From an uncultured Clostridia bacterium (GTDB lineage Bacteria > Bacillota > Clostridia > TANB77 > CAG-465), in assembly GCA_944383015.1 (NCBI GenBank), contig CALWOC010000006.1:1-64000 (forward strand): 64,000 nt of DNA, in the 5' to 3' direction. Numbering within the stretch: the first letter of the stretch is position 1; each line of letters opens with the position of its first letter. The notes beneath the pieces were generated by a model that was not told the DNA's origin, ran no database searches, and saw only the letters and a program-made list of their open reading frames with translations. Positions 37,150 through 46,553 of this stretch are shown here, piece after piece. Position numbers and translations under genes: made by a program.

Positions 37150-37194
37150 TTTTTTATTTTCTTAGAGTTCTAAAAAGAACTCTAAGAAAATAAC
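37150..37194 (-). terminator. Large hairpin between the two CAP genes
   Basis: A long perfect stem TTTTCTTAGAGTTC / GAACTCTAAGAAAA with a six-base loop. It lacks a T tract on the minus strand and sits just before the RBS of the next gene, so it may be an mRNA stabiliser or processing site rather than a terminator. Confidence 0.6.
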
Positions 37195-37197
37195 CTA

Positions 37198-40100
37198 TTA
37201 CCTTCCATATTTATATACATCAAGTATAAGTGCTGCATCATTTGCATTTATTGTGCCATCTTCATTCATATCACCAATTTGCATATCTTCATCTGTTGCA
37301 TTCCCATATTTATATAAATCTAATGCTTTTGCTGCATCATTTGCATTTACTGCTCCATTTCTATCTAAATCACCTTTTAAATATTGTGGATCATTTATGC
37401 TCTTTACAGTCACTGTTGTTGTACTTCTATATTCTGTTGTTCCTCTATCATTTGTAGCTGTAACTATAGCTGTAACAGTTGCTTTTCCAGATTTAATAGG
37501 AGTTATTTTACCACTTGTTTTATCTACTGTCAATACACTTTCATCACTACTTTCCCATCTAACACTATAACTATCAGTAGTATTTGCAGGATTAATTTCA
37601 AGTGTTATATCTGGAACAACACTGTCTTCAAGCATTATTGTAAGTTTATCATCAGTAGAAATACTTTCAATAGGCACATGAACATTTACATCATAATAAC
37701 TTGTCATTGTATAGCCTGTTTCTGTATATTTCCCATCAAGTGTTGCAGTTATTCTAGTAGTACCACAAGATTTAGTTGTTACTATACCATTCTTATCTAC
37801 TGTAGCTACATCTGTATTACTTGATGAATATGTAATATAATTTTTTACATTAGCTTGAAGAGGTAAATAAACAGCTTCATATTGTATCTTTTCTCCAAGT
37901 TTAACATACTGAGTTGAAAAGGCATAGTTAAAATACATTGATGTAACAGGTATTCCTACATTATATGTAAATTCATCTTTAATGCTCTCATCAGCTTCAC
38001 TATATGCAGTTATTGTAACTTGTCCCTTATCCTTGAAAGTAACTTTTCCATTCTCATCAACTGTTGCTATATCTTCATTTGACGATTTATATATTATTTT
38101 ATCACTATCTATACTTGGATATTTCTCTGTTTTTAACGTATCTTCTGCAGTATATACTCCACTACCATTATCTTGTAATTTTATATTGCTATTATCACTA
38201 GATATAGAAACACTTTCAAGTTCTGAAGTAATAGTAAGATACATGTATGCAGTATAATTTCCATCTTCATTATATGCTGTTATAGTTGCCTGTCCTTCAC
38301 TATCTATTCTAAACTTTCCAGATTGATCATAATCTGTTAAAACACTTGAATTATCTGTATTCCATTCTATTTTTCTATCTACAGTTGTATTATCTGGAGC
38401 AAATTCAGCATATAAGTCTAAAATGTTACTATTATCATTTTGTTCTAAGTATTTGTTATAATCAATTGTTGCATATCTTGGCTCTGATAGTGCTCCACCA
38501 CTAAAAGAAACACCTGCATTTCTTGATACAATTCTTATATAATTTAATGGTATCTCAACTTCTACATTATATGTTCCATCATAAGTTCCACTAATACCAT
38601 TTGCATATGCTTTAACAGTATATTCATTATTACTTGTCTCAGCATTAACAGCTGTAACTTTTACTAGTGTTTTTTCTTCATTTAAAATATCTACTGCTAA
38701 ATATTGTCTAATATATGGATCACTTATGTCATACTCCACTGTTGGACTTGTTTTACTTATTACTTTCCATTCTATAGTAGTTTCCTCTGTTGCATAATCT
38801 GGTATATATAATATTCTTAAATTAATACTTTCATCTTTTAAAACTTCACTTACAGTATTACCAGGATCTATTATTTCACCAGTATCTTCTTCAGAAACTC
38901 TTCCAATTTTAATCTGATCTATCTTATAATATGGAATTACAACAATTGTAGAACCTTCTTCACTTCCATCATATTTTACTTTTATTGTTACTTCTTCATC
39001 CAAGCCACCTTCTGCTATAATTAAACCATTTTGCATAACTTTTACATTTGGATTAGAAGAACTCCAAGTTACTTTATTATCTGTAACACTTTCATCTGAA
39101 ATTGCTTTAAATTTAACATCTACACCAATTGGAACTCTATATATTTTAGCTCCTGTATCAGATAATTCGTCTTCTAAATGTATATATTGACTATTTTTAT
39201 ACTCACTATCAATATCTATTGAAAGATTTCCTTCTGTAACAGGAATATTTGCTTCATCTGCATACTCAAATACAGATCTATATGTATAGTCTTCTGATAA
39301 TCCTGTATCATCATTTTGTAAATTATGTACTGTTATTTGATATACATATCCATTTTCAGGAACTATAGAAGAATCATAAAAAACGACATTATTATTTATA
39401 GACTGAACAGAATCTGTATATCTTTTAAAATAAACAGAAGAATTAGTATCTCCTACTTCATCAGTAAACTCCCATGTCTCATCTGTATTTAAACATTTAA
39501 CTGTTACTGTTGTACCTGAAGTTACTGTATACTTATCTAAAAATCTAGCAGTCCATTTAAATCTTTTATTATCATTAGCTAATGATTCTATAAATGTAAT
39601 TCCTTCAGCAGGCCATGCTTGTAAGAAAACATCATTACTTTGTGAACCACTAAATTCATTAGAAAAAGTAAATGGGCTAATGCCATAACCAAATTTTGAA
39701 TATCCAGGATCAAGTATTTTTGATCTATGTGAAAATACCTGAGGAGTTTCTGAACCATCATCTAAAAATAAATTAATATGCTTCATCATTGTCTTTTCAG
39801 TAGATGCAGTAGCAGAATATCCTAAGTTTTCAGCAAATCCCATCTCATGTCTTACCGCTATATTATAATATTCATCAGATAAACCATCTGGTTTTGGTGG
39901 ATAGTGCTGTATAGGAAGACCTAATTCTGTATATCTATAACTTATTAATGTAGATATATGCTGTGCAACTAAAAAAGCATCCTCATCAAGACTAACTTCT
40001 GGTAATCCTGCTGCAATTCTAATCGCATTAACATATGCTGTTATACCTTCCTTTTTACTTTGTTTTAATTCACCTGCAACCATAGTTGAAGGATTAGTTG

Positions 40101-41097
40101 ACTGAGGCTCAACATCATATAATCCACTTTCTGCATATAATTTAGATATAGCCTCTGCATATTTTTCTCTTCCTGCAATAAGCTTTTCATTTTCTTCTAA
40201 AGTAAGTTCAATATCTTCATATCTTTTAAAAGCGTCTTTACTAATACAAATAGCAGACAATAATTTTGTATCATAGTTATAATCAAATATAGCTACTGTC
40301 TTTTCTTCATACTTTGCACCTTTATTTAAAACTGCAAGAGAAGCAAATTCCATTGGATTCATTATATAAAATGATCCATTTGATAGTTCAATATTTTCTT
40401 TGTTTCCTATCGCTTTTATATAACTAGTTTTTCCCATATCCATCAAGTATTCTCTTATTGATGTTCCAAACTCTTTAAATTGTTCATTTATATAGAAAAA
40501 ATCTTCATCAAATTCTAAATGTGTATTATATCCTAAAGAAGTACAAAAAGCATTATACATTAATACACTCTGTTCAGATATTCCTCTTAAATATTTAGTT
40601 GGATTACTTTCATAATTTGATTTGAATATATCAAAAATCTCATTATATTCTCCAATTGATTTATCATAATGCACAGCACCTTTTATTATTCCGTCTACAT
40701 TTGAAATACATCCATGTAACACTCCATTTTCAGAATAGTTATATTTATCCCCATAACTATATGTATTAGTTTTATATGTAGGGTCAACAGAACCAAAAGA
40801 AATAATTTGTCCATTAGCCATTGTCTCTATATATAAGTAATTGCTATAATTATCATCTGTATAAAAAGCATAAGCATATCCGCCAAAAGCAGACTCGGTT
40901 ACAAGTTTTGGTTCTCCTAACACATCAATTATATCTTGTATTGTTGAAGTTTTTGAAACTGTAATAGCGTAATTTCCTGAACCTACACTAATTAAATCAT
41001 TACTAGTTAGGGCAAATACTTTATTAAAATATATGCTTACTCCAATAAATACAAGTAATGTTATCATAATCCTTAGTTTTTTCATATCTTTTGCCAC
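37198..41097 (-). CDS. Large secreted CAP-domain protein with multiple Ig-like domains and dockerin
   Basis: 1299 residues, paralogous to the 755-residue protein over its first ~650 residues: signal/anchor helix 10-30, CAP-associated region (FGGYAYAFYTDD), and a CAP domain at about 345-490 with HYPPKPDG and FSHRSKILDP. It then has several Big2/Ig-like repeats (about 660-1235) that lengthen the molecule. The last 60 residues are a dockerin almost identical to that of the neighbour (loops DLDRNGAVNANDA and DMNEDGTINANDA). The repeated Ig domains suggest a spacer across the wall. Confidence 0.88.
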   Translation of the reverse strand: MAKDMKKLRIMITLLVFIGVSIYFNKVFALTSNDLISVGSGNYAITVSKTSTIQDIIDVLGEPKLVTESAFGGYAYAFYTDDNYSNYLYIETMANGQIISFGSVDPTYKTNTYSYGDKYNYSENGVLHGCISNVDGIIKGAVHYDKSIGEYNEIFDIFKSNYESNPTKYLRGISEQSVLMYNAFCTSLGYNTHLEFDEDFFYINEQFKEFGTSIREYLMDMGKTSYIKAIGNKENIELSNGSFYIMNPMEFASLAVLNKGAKYEEKTVAIFDYNYDTKLLSAICISKDAFKRYEDIELTLEENEKLIAGREKYAEAISKLYAESGLYDVEPQSTNPSTMVAGELKQSKKEGITAYVNAIRIAAGLPEVSLDEDAFLVAQHISTLISYRYTELGLPIQHYPPKPDGLSDEYYNIAVRHEMGFAENLGYSATASTEKTMMKHINLFLDDGSETPQVFSHRSKILDPGYSKFGYGISPFTFSNEFSGSQSNDVFLQAWPAEGITFIESLANDNKRFKWTARFLDKYTVTSGTTVTVKCLNTDETWEFTDEVGDTNSSVYFKRYTDSVQSINNNVVFYDSSIVPENGYVYQITVHNLQNDDTGLSEDYTYRSVFEYADEANIPVTEGNLSIDIDSEYKNSQYIHLEDELSDTGAKIYRVPIGVDVKFKAISDESVTDNKVTWSSSNPNVKVMQNGLIIAEGGLDEEVTIKVKYDGSEEGSTIVVIPYYKIDQIKIGRVSEEDTGEIIDPGNTVSEVLKDESINLRILYIPDYATEETTIEWKVISKTSPTVEYDISDPYIRQYLAVDILNEEKTLVKVTAVNAETSNNEYTVKAYANGISGTYDGTYNVEVEIPLNYIRIVSRNAGVSFSGGALSEPRYATIDYNKYLEQNDNSNILDLYAEFAPDNTTVDRKIEWNTDNSSVLTDYDQSGKFRIDSEGQATITAYNEDGNYTAYMYLTITSELESVSISSDNSNIKLQDNGSGVYTAEDTLKTEKYPSIDSDKIIYKSSNEDIATVDENGKVTFKDKGQVTITAYSEADESIKDEFTYNVGIPVTSMYFNYAFSTQYVKLGEKIQYEAVYLPLQANVKNYITYSSSNTDVATVDKNGIVTTKSCGTTRITATLDGKYTETGYTMTSYYDVNVHVPIESISTDDKLTIMLEDSVVPDITLEINPANTTDSYSVRWESSDESVLTVDKTSGKITPIKSGKATVTAIVTATNDRGTTEYRSTTTVTVKSINDPQYLKGDLDRNGAVNANDAAKALDLYKYGNATDEDMQIGDMNEDGTINANDAALILDVYKYGR

Positions 41098-41109
41098 CTT
41101 TTTATACTA

Positions 41110-41145
41110 TAAAAAGGGATATTTATCAGTAAATATCCCTTCTTG
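41110..41145 (-). terminator. Terminator/attenuator after the cohesin gene
   Basis: Stem AAGGGATATTTA / TAAATATCCCTT followed by TTTATAG on the minus strand. It lies inside the putative operon, so partial read-through would make the scaffold more abundant than the dockerin proteins. Confidence 0.75.
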
Positions 41146-41164
41146 CTAAATACATATTTTTATA

Positions 41165-43336
41165 TTATTTTACAAATATTTTTTTAGAAGCTACAACTCC
41201 TGCAAGTGAAACAGCCATAATAGCTACAAGCATAACTACAGGCATATCTCCTGTTTCTGGAATTTCTTCTTCTGGTACTTCTTCAACTGGTTCTACACAG
41301 TTAAGAACAAACTCATAAGAAGTTGCTTCTTCAGATTCTGGATCTCCTCCAGTTACAACTACTGATGTCTCTCCAGCAGCTTTAACTGTTATTGTTAATA
41401 CTCCTTCTCCAGTTTCTTTATTGTATTCAACTGTAACATCTACTAAATCTTTATCATATTCAACATTTATGAATTCAAGAATTTCATCAACTGTATCTGT
41501 TATAGTTCCTTCTGGAGTTACTGTAAATGGAACTTTTATTGTATCTCCAACTGTTAAACTCTCAAGAGCTTCAAGTTCTTTTTGTGTATCTTCAGAAATA
41601 ACTATTCCATCAACATGAACTTCTTTAACTGTTACAACATATTCATCTGTTTGTCCTGCTACTGTTAATTTAATTGTAGCTGTACCTTCTTTAACACCAG
41701 TTACAACACCGTTTTCATCAACTGTTGCAATTTCTGGATTTAAAGATTCCCATTTCATAGTTGTATCATCTGTTGACTCAACTCCAGGTTCTTCAACAGT
41801 AAATTCACCTTTCATTTCAAGAGTTTCACCTCTTAATAGTTCAGCTCCATCTTCATTAGTAATTGTTGCAGAAGTTACTTTATTTTCTTTAACTACAACA
41901 TTAACTAATTTATATAAATCACCTGTTTGATTTCCGTTAACAGAAATTGCTACAACAGCAGTTCCTTCTTTAACACCTGTAATTTGAACACCATTAGCTA
42001 CTTCTTTTACTTCTGCAAACTCAGCACCTGAATTTAATGAAGCTACTAAAGTCTCCCATACAGCACCTTCTGGTTGAGGTGTAACAACAACTGTTTCAGA
42101 TTTTCCTTTATATACAGTAACTGTATCTGTACTTAATGTTACTGATTTTAAAGGTACTGCTACAGTAACAGCAACTGTTTTAGATATATTTCCAACTTTT
42201 GCTGTAATATTAGCTGTTCCTTTAGCTACACCAGTTACAACACCGTTTTCATCAACTGATGCTATTTCTGGTTTGTCTGAAGACCATTCTATTTTATCAT
42301 ATACAGCATCTTCTGGATTAACTGTTAATTCATTTTTTAAATTTCTAGTTTCTTCAAAGTTTACTGTATAATTTGATTGACTAAATGTTAATGATCCTAC
42401 AGAAGTAGTAACATTTACTGGTATAGTAGCAGAAAATTCTCCACATTTAACAGTAACATTAGCAGATCCATTTCCAACTGCAGTTACAACACCATTTGCA
42501 ACTGTAACTACTTTACCATTACTATCTTCTGACCATTCTAAATCATCATCTTCAGTTGTATTTGATGGTATTAATTCAACATATGATGATAAATCAAATG
42601 ATTTTTTAGTTGTTTTATCTAAATCAAGTTTTCCACCTAGTTCATCTTTAAATTTAATATCTTCTAGTGGAACTGGAACATATAATTGATCGCTCAATCC
42701 ATCATTAATATAATATGTAGTATCTCCATCAACACGGAATTCATACTTTCCATCTACCACATTTACATCAACACCAGCAACAGCGAATCCATTATCTTCA
42801 GTTGAGTCAGACATTAAGAAAACTCTTAAATCTCCAGAAGCTGTATCTTTTACTTTAAAGTTTAAAGTAATTATATCTCCTGTAAGTGTAACAAAATCAG
42901 CTGGTTCAACTGCAGCACCAAAACGAACTTGATTTAAAGTTGAATCTGTAGCACATTTTGATACTTCTGGACTTCTCTCATTTAATTCTAAAGCTTCTCC
43001 AACTTCACCTATTTCAACATCATAAGAAACTCTTCCAAAAGAATCTTGTTCTGATTCAATTTCAAGTTGATTTGGATCAAAAGCTATTCCCATATTAATA
43101 GATCTAAATCCGTATCCATTATCTGGTAATTTATCAATTGATAAAGTAACACTAACTTTATCTCCTGGTGCTAACTCTGTTTTATCAGGTGTAAGAGTAC
43201 ACACAATATCAACATTTTCAGGAGTTGCACCTTCAGCATTTGTATACTTGTTAGCAGCATATAAGCTTGGTACTAATGTTAGTCCCATCATAACTACCAT
43301 TAATAGTACAAAAGCTTTTAACTTTAATTTTTTCAT
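41165..43336 (-). CDS. Cell-wall-anchored cohesin-like protein with Ig-like repeats
   Basis: 723 residues. A signal peptide (1-28) precedes a cohesin-like domain at about 40-205: ELAPGDKVSVTLSI, GFRSINMGIAFDPNQLEI, then DIITLNFKVKDTASGDLRV. About five Big2-type Ig repeats follow (each with the pattern PEIASVDENGVVTGV and KGTANIT). A Glu/Pro-rich stretch leads to a sortase-type signal IPETG (692-696), a hydrophobic helix and the tail KKIFVK. It is the likely wall-bound receptor for the two dockerin proteins encoded downstream. Specific cohesin-dockerin pairing is inferred. I see no cellulase or other carbohydrate-binding domain. Confidence 0.85.
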   Translation of the reverse strand: MKKLKLKAFVLLMVVMMGLTLVPSLYAANKYTNAEGATPENVDIVCTLTPDKTELAPGDKVSVTLSIDKLPDNGYGFRSINMGIAFDPNQLEIESEQDSFGRVSYDVEIGEVGEALELNERSPEVSKCATDSTLNQVRFGAAVEPADFVTLTGDIITLNFKVKDTASGDLRVFLMSDSTEDNGFAVAGVDVNVVDGKYEFRVDGDTTYYINDGLSDQLYVPVPLEDIKFKDELGGKLDLDKTTKKSFDLSSYVELIPSNTTEDDDLEWSEDSNGKVVTVANGVVTAVGNGSANVTVKCGEFSATIPVNVTTSVGSLTFSQSNYTVNFEETRNLKNELTVNPEDAVYDKIEWSSDKPEIASVDENGVVTGVAKGTANITAKVGNISKTVAVTVAVPLKSVTLSTDTVTVYKGKSETVVVTPQPEGAVWETLVASLNSGAEFAEVKEVANGVQITGVKEGTAVVAISVNGNQTGDLYKLVNVVVKENKVTSATITNEDGAELLRGETLEMKGEFTVEEPGVESTDDTTMKWESLNPEIATVDENGVVTGVKEGTATIKLTVAGQTDEYVVTVKEVHVDGIVISEDTQKELEALESLTVGDTIKVPFTVTPEGTITDTVDEILEFINVEYDKDLVDVTVEYNKETGEGVLTITVKAAGETSVVVTGGDPESEEATSYEFVLNCVEPVEEVPEEEIPETGDMPVVMLVAIMAVSLAGVVASKKIFVK

Positions 43337-43392
43337 ACTAAAAAATTTCCCCCCTTATAAACCATATGATAAACATATCTGTTTACTCTTAT

Positions 43393-43497
43393 ATAATAGC
43401 ATATTAATTTTTTTAATTCAAGCCTTTAATATGCAAATAACCGCGTTTTTAATGCAAAAAAAAATGTATTTTTTGGCATATTTTTAATGCAAAAGAG
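43393..43497 (-). promoter_or_regulatory. Promoter and operator-like repeats of the cohesin operon
   Basis: TTGAAT (43421-43416), 17 bases, TATTAT (43398-43393). A perfect inverted repeat GCATATTAA/TTAATATGC (43434-43426 and 43407-43399; 18 bases apart) brackets the -35. Two further copies of TTTTGCATTAAAAA lie upstream, with TGC cores 21 and 35 bases apart. This looks like a regulator-binding array. Confidence 0.65.
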
Positions 43498-43526
43498 TAT
43501 ATCTTTATTTCAAGTGATTTTAATAA

Positions 43527-43572
43527 ACATAAAAAAGTAACACATATAAATTCATGTGTTACTTTTTTGTTA
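43527..43572 (-). terminator. Terminator of maf-CYTH operon
   Basis: Stem AAAAGTAACACAT / ATGTGTTACTTTT followed by TTATG on the minus strand. Confidence 0.85.
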
Positions 43573-43615
43573 CAAATTATGTAATATTTACAATTATAGA
43601 CCATTAAAATAACAT

Positions 43616-44554
43616 TTAATACATCTTATTTTTATTTCTATTTAGTAATATCATAAATGCTATTTCACTAAATTCTATTTTCTTCTGTTTTTCAATTATT
43701 AAAGTCTCTTTTATAGCAATTTCTTTTATTTCTTTGATATTAATAAAATTTGGACTATATCCTATCTTATTTAATATCTTCTTTAAAGTATTTACCAGTA
43801 TCTCATCAGAATTTGAATATACAATTTCAATATTTATACCTATTTGTTCTATTTTTTCAATAAGTTCTAAATTAAGTATTGTTAAATTATCCTTTATTGA
43901 GTCTTCAATATTATATGCATCTAAATTTACAAAAATTTTATCTAGTTCAATTAATATTCTATTTAAAGTATCTCCTTTTAAGAAGTTTTTATATAAATAA
44001 TTTGATGTATAATCTCTATATTTTAAATTAACGTGTTCTTTTATACAGCTTTCAATTTTCTTCTCAAAGTCGTAGAAAATATTATTTATAGCACCTTTAT
44101 CTTCAATATCTGTATAAATATCAAAATCAACAAATTCCCCTACATTTTCAATTGTATCAATACTAATACTATAATAATACTCTTTATCTTTTTTTACAAA
44201 AGTTTCTTTTAAAATATTCATACTTACATATTTATAATATCCCATATCAGATAAAAAACCAATAATATTATCTTTTTGTGATATATCTAAATATACGTTT
44301 CTGCTATCTTTAATATCTATTTGACTTAAATTTTTTACCATTCCCTCAAAAGATAATATTACGTCTTTATTATTTACCGTTCTTACTCTAATACACGAAT
44401 CATTTTCAATCATATCAAAATTTATATCTAAAAAATACTCATCATTTTCTAAAGTACTATTTTTAAATATAAATCCCTCTGATTTTATAAACTCTTTTAA
44501 TTTTTCTTTGTCATTACAAAAATACTTAGTTTTAGATTTTATTCTTGTTGCCAC
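43616..44554 (-). CDS. CYTH-like domain protein with extra C-terminal domain
   Basis: 312 residues. The N-terminal ~185 residues fit the CYTH/triphosphate tunnel fold: alternating charged strands such as SCIRVRTVNNKDVILSFEG, then YYSISIDTIENVGEFVDFDI. The expected N-terminal ExExK is degenerate (RIKSKTKY), so catalysis is uncertain. The C-terminal ~115 residues are helical and unrecognised. It is cotranscribed downstream of maf. Related enzymes act on triphosphates or nucleotides; this may be a divergent form. Confidence 0.6.
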   Translation of the reverse strand: MATRIKSKTKYFCNDKEKLKEFIKSEGFIFKNSTLENDEYFLDINFDMIENDSCIRVRTVNNKDVILSFEGMVKNLSQIDIKDSRNVYLDISQKDNIIGFLSDMGYYKYVSMNILKETFVKKDKEYYYSISIDTIENVGEFVDFDIYTDIEDKGAINNIFYDFEKKIESCIKEHVNLKYRDYTSNYLYKNFLKGDTLNRILIELDKIFVNLDAYNIEDSIKDNLTILNLELIEKIEQIGINIEIVYSNSDEILVNTLKKILNKIGYSPNFINIKEIKEIAIKETLIIEKQKKIEFSEIAFMILLNRNKNKMY

Positions 44555-44570
44555 AAATTATACCTCCTAT

Positions 44571-45155
44571 TTAATCTAAATCTTTTAGACTATATCCAAA
44601 TTCATTAATACATTTATATAACTTTCCAAGTGGTAATCCTAATACATTATAATAATCTCCATCAAGTCTTTCTAAAAATAATGACATAATCCCCTCAAGT
44701 GAATAACCGGCTTTTTTTAGTAGATTTTCTTCATGTTTTACATACCATTCAATGTCTTCTTCAGATATTTCTTTAAAATATACATCTGTTACACAAGCAA
44801 ATGTTTTTACTTTATTATTAGACATATCTATAACAGTAACCCCTGTTATTCCCTGATTTTTTGTTCCACTTAGTTCTCTTAAATTTTGCTTAACTTCATC
44901 AATTGATTTAGGTTTTTCATACTTTTTACCATCTTTATATATAATGGAATCCGCAGCAATAATAATACTATTTTTATTGCTTACTTTTTTGGATACAGAT
45001 TCTGCTTTATTTCTAGATAGCTCTTTTACATATTCTATTGGATCTTCTTTACTAGACTTCTCTTCTACATCACTAGTAACTATATCATATTTTATCTTTA
45101 ACTTATCCATTATTTCTCTTCTTGTTATCGAAGAAGATGCAAGTATTATTCTCAT
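44571..45155 (-). CDS. maf: Maf-type nucleoside triphosphate pyrophosphatase
   Basis: 194 residues. It has the Maf signatures LASSSITRRE at the start, SDVEEK (about 37), and AADSIIYKDGKKYEKPKS near 68-85. It hydrolyses dTTP/UTP or modified nucleotides to monophosphates and is linked to division arrest in Bacillus. It is the first gene of an operon with the CYTH protein. Confidence 0.93.
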   Translation of the reverse strand: MRIILASSSITRREIMDKLKIKYDIVTSDVEEKSSKEDPIEYVKELSRNKAESVSKKVSNKNSIIIAADSIIYKDGKKYEKPKSIDEVKQNLRELSGTKNQGITGVTVIDMSNNKVKTFACVTDVYFKEISEEDIEWYVKHEENLLKKAGYSLEGIMSLFLERLDGDYYNVLGLPLGKLYKCINEFGYSLKDLD

Positions 45156-45250
45156 ATTCTATCCACCACACTATTATTATATCAATTCAGTGGTAAAAGT
45201 CAAATATATAGTATAAATTCAAATAATTTGCATAAATTAATAAAAAAGGG

Positions 45251-45279
45251 TTGACATTTAGTATATATTATACTATAAT
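45251..45279 (+). promoter_or_regulatory. Promoter of tRNA-fMet
   Basis: A perfect TTGACA (45251-45256), 17 bases, TATAAT (45274-45279). Confidence 0.9.
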
Positions 45280-45296
45280 AAAAGAGCATTAAATAT

Positions 45297-45372
45297 CGCG
45301 GGATGGAGCAGTTGGCAGCTCGTCGGGCTCATAACCCGAAGGTCGCAAGTTCGAGTCTTGCTCCCGCAACCA
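45297..45372 (+). tRNA. Initiator tRNA-fMet (CAT)
   Basis: A 76-base cloverleaf with CCA encoded. It has a mismatch at position 1:72 (C:A) and three G-C pairs in the anticodon stem (GGG/CCC around CTCATAA), both hallmarks of an initiator tRNA. It is single, not in a cluster. Confidence 0.96.
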
Positions 45373-45375
45373 CTT

Positions 45376-45402
45376 ATACCAGCATTTTGCTGGTTTTTAT
45401 TT
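45376..45402 (+). terminator. Terminator of tRNA-fMet
   Basis: Stem ACCAGCA / TGCTGGT followed by TTTTATTTT. Confidence 0.88.
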
Positions 45403-45935
45403 TGCCAAAAATACGGTTTTATGCGGGTTGTATCAGCTTCCGCTTTTTTGAAAATTTTTAAAAATTTCTCAATTTTTCTCAGTTTTTCTACCAAGTAGCT
45501 CCCAAAATTGAATTTTTCAGATTCTTGGAAGTCATCACGACTTCCACTAGTCATATCAATACTTTGAGAGATTTTTGAAACTTAAAAATTGAGTTTTTTA
45601 TTTATATCTTTTATCAAATTCTTATATAAATATGGTAACAACCTTGTCAAAATTATTAAATCTTGACAAGGTTTTATTATTACCTTTCTTTTCCGTAATC
45701 AAATTCTTTAAAATTATACCTTCGGGTTATGAGAAATGTTAACAATAGATTTTACTTTATTATCTCAGGCTTAACGTGGATTGCTTATAATCAACATTAT
45801 TTTTATGCAAATATCAACTTAACCATAAACTTCATCATTCATGTTTTTATAATATAATAAAAATCTACATGTATAAGTGTTAAGTAGTTTTCTCTTAATC
45901 AAAAAACGTGAATATACAAATTCACGTTCTTTAAA
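45403..45935. other. Gene-poor region with hairpin and tRNA-like fragment
   Basis: I see no supported gene. It contains a plus-strand hairpin AACCTTGTCAA / TTGACAAGGTT (about 45643-45677) followed by TTATTATT. It also contains, at about 45718-45733, a 16-base reverse-complement copy of the tRNA-fMet anticodon region (CTCATAACCCGAAGGT). Confidence 0.5.
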
Positions 45936-46415
45936 CTATTTTTTAGCCGAGTTAATCTTATTTTGTAATGCTTTATTATTAATATAAGCTTTGTATCTTA
46001 ATCTTATTCTAGAATTTTTTAAACCTAGTTCTTCACATAATATTCTATATACTAAAATATTAGGATGATAACTAGTATCTTTCCATATTACATTTTCATC
46101 TTCCCCATATTTTCGTAAAATGCAAGCTGCAACTGCTGAGCTTCTTGATTCTCCGGAATCACAACAAATATATAGTTTATTTTTAGCAAAATCTATTTTA
46201 TCAATAAATTCTTTAATTTTTCTTGCTAAATTTTTATTAAATGAATTCTGACTTTGATAATTCAAATCGTCAAATTCTATTAATAATTTATTTTTGCTGG
46301 GGATTATTTCTATATCATCATATAATGATGATATAATTATAGCCTTTACATTTGATAAATTTAAAGTTCTTAGATTTCTTTTTGCCTCTTTTATCGAAGT
46401 AACTCTTAATTCCAT
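45936..46415 (-). CDS. Putative dual-specificity/tyrosine phosphatase-like protein
   Basis: 159 residues. It has a Cys-x5-Arg loop, YICCDSGESRSSAVAACILR (about 82-101), as in the HC-x2-G-x2-R-S loop of dual-specificity phosphatases, with Cys replacing the usual preceding His. A hydrophobic strand (KAIIISS) and an acidic segment (IEFDDLNY) sit where the general-acid loop would be. It could dephosphorylate proteins or nucleotides. No kinase is adjacent. RBS GAGGTGTG. Confidence 0.65.
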   Translation of the reverse strand: MELRVTSIKEAKRNLRTLNLSNVKAIIISSLYDDIEIIPSKNKLLIEFDDLNYQSQNSFNKNLARKIKEFIDKIDFAKNKLYICCDSGESRSSAVAACILRKYGEDENVIWKDTSYHPNILVYRILCEELGLKNSRIRLRYKAYINNKALQNKINSAKK

Positions 46416-46553
46416 AACACACCTCTATCTTAGTGGTAATATATATCCTAATATTTTATCATTATTATCAATATTTATTGCTCTTTGTTTATATAAAATG
46501 ATATTAAATAAGTTTTAATTGTGAACTTTAAAAAATAATTTTTTATTACCATA

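Noticed and set aside
37230-38257. Plus-strand open frames opposite the dockerin and CAP genes
   Set aside because: They are shadows of repetitive low-GC minus-strand genes with no RBS and improbable Leu/His/Ser-rich products.
34868-43336. Cellulosome or amylosome
   Set aside because: Cohesin and dockerin modules are present, but no catalytic glycoside hydrolase or carbohydrate-binding module is linked to them here.
45273-45554. Minus-strand 93-codon open frame across the tRNA-fMet gene
   Set aside because: It is antisense to a complete tRNA with its own promoter and terminator, has no RBS, and the encoded string around the tRNA is the familiar spurious product of such antisense frames.
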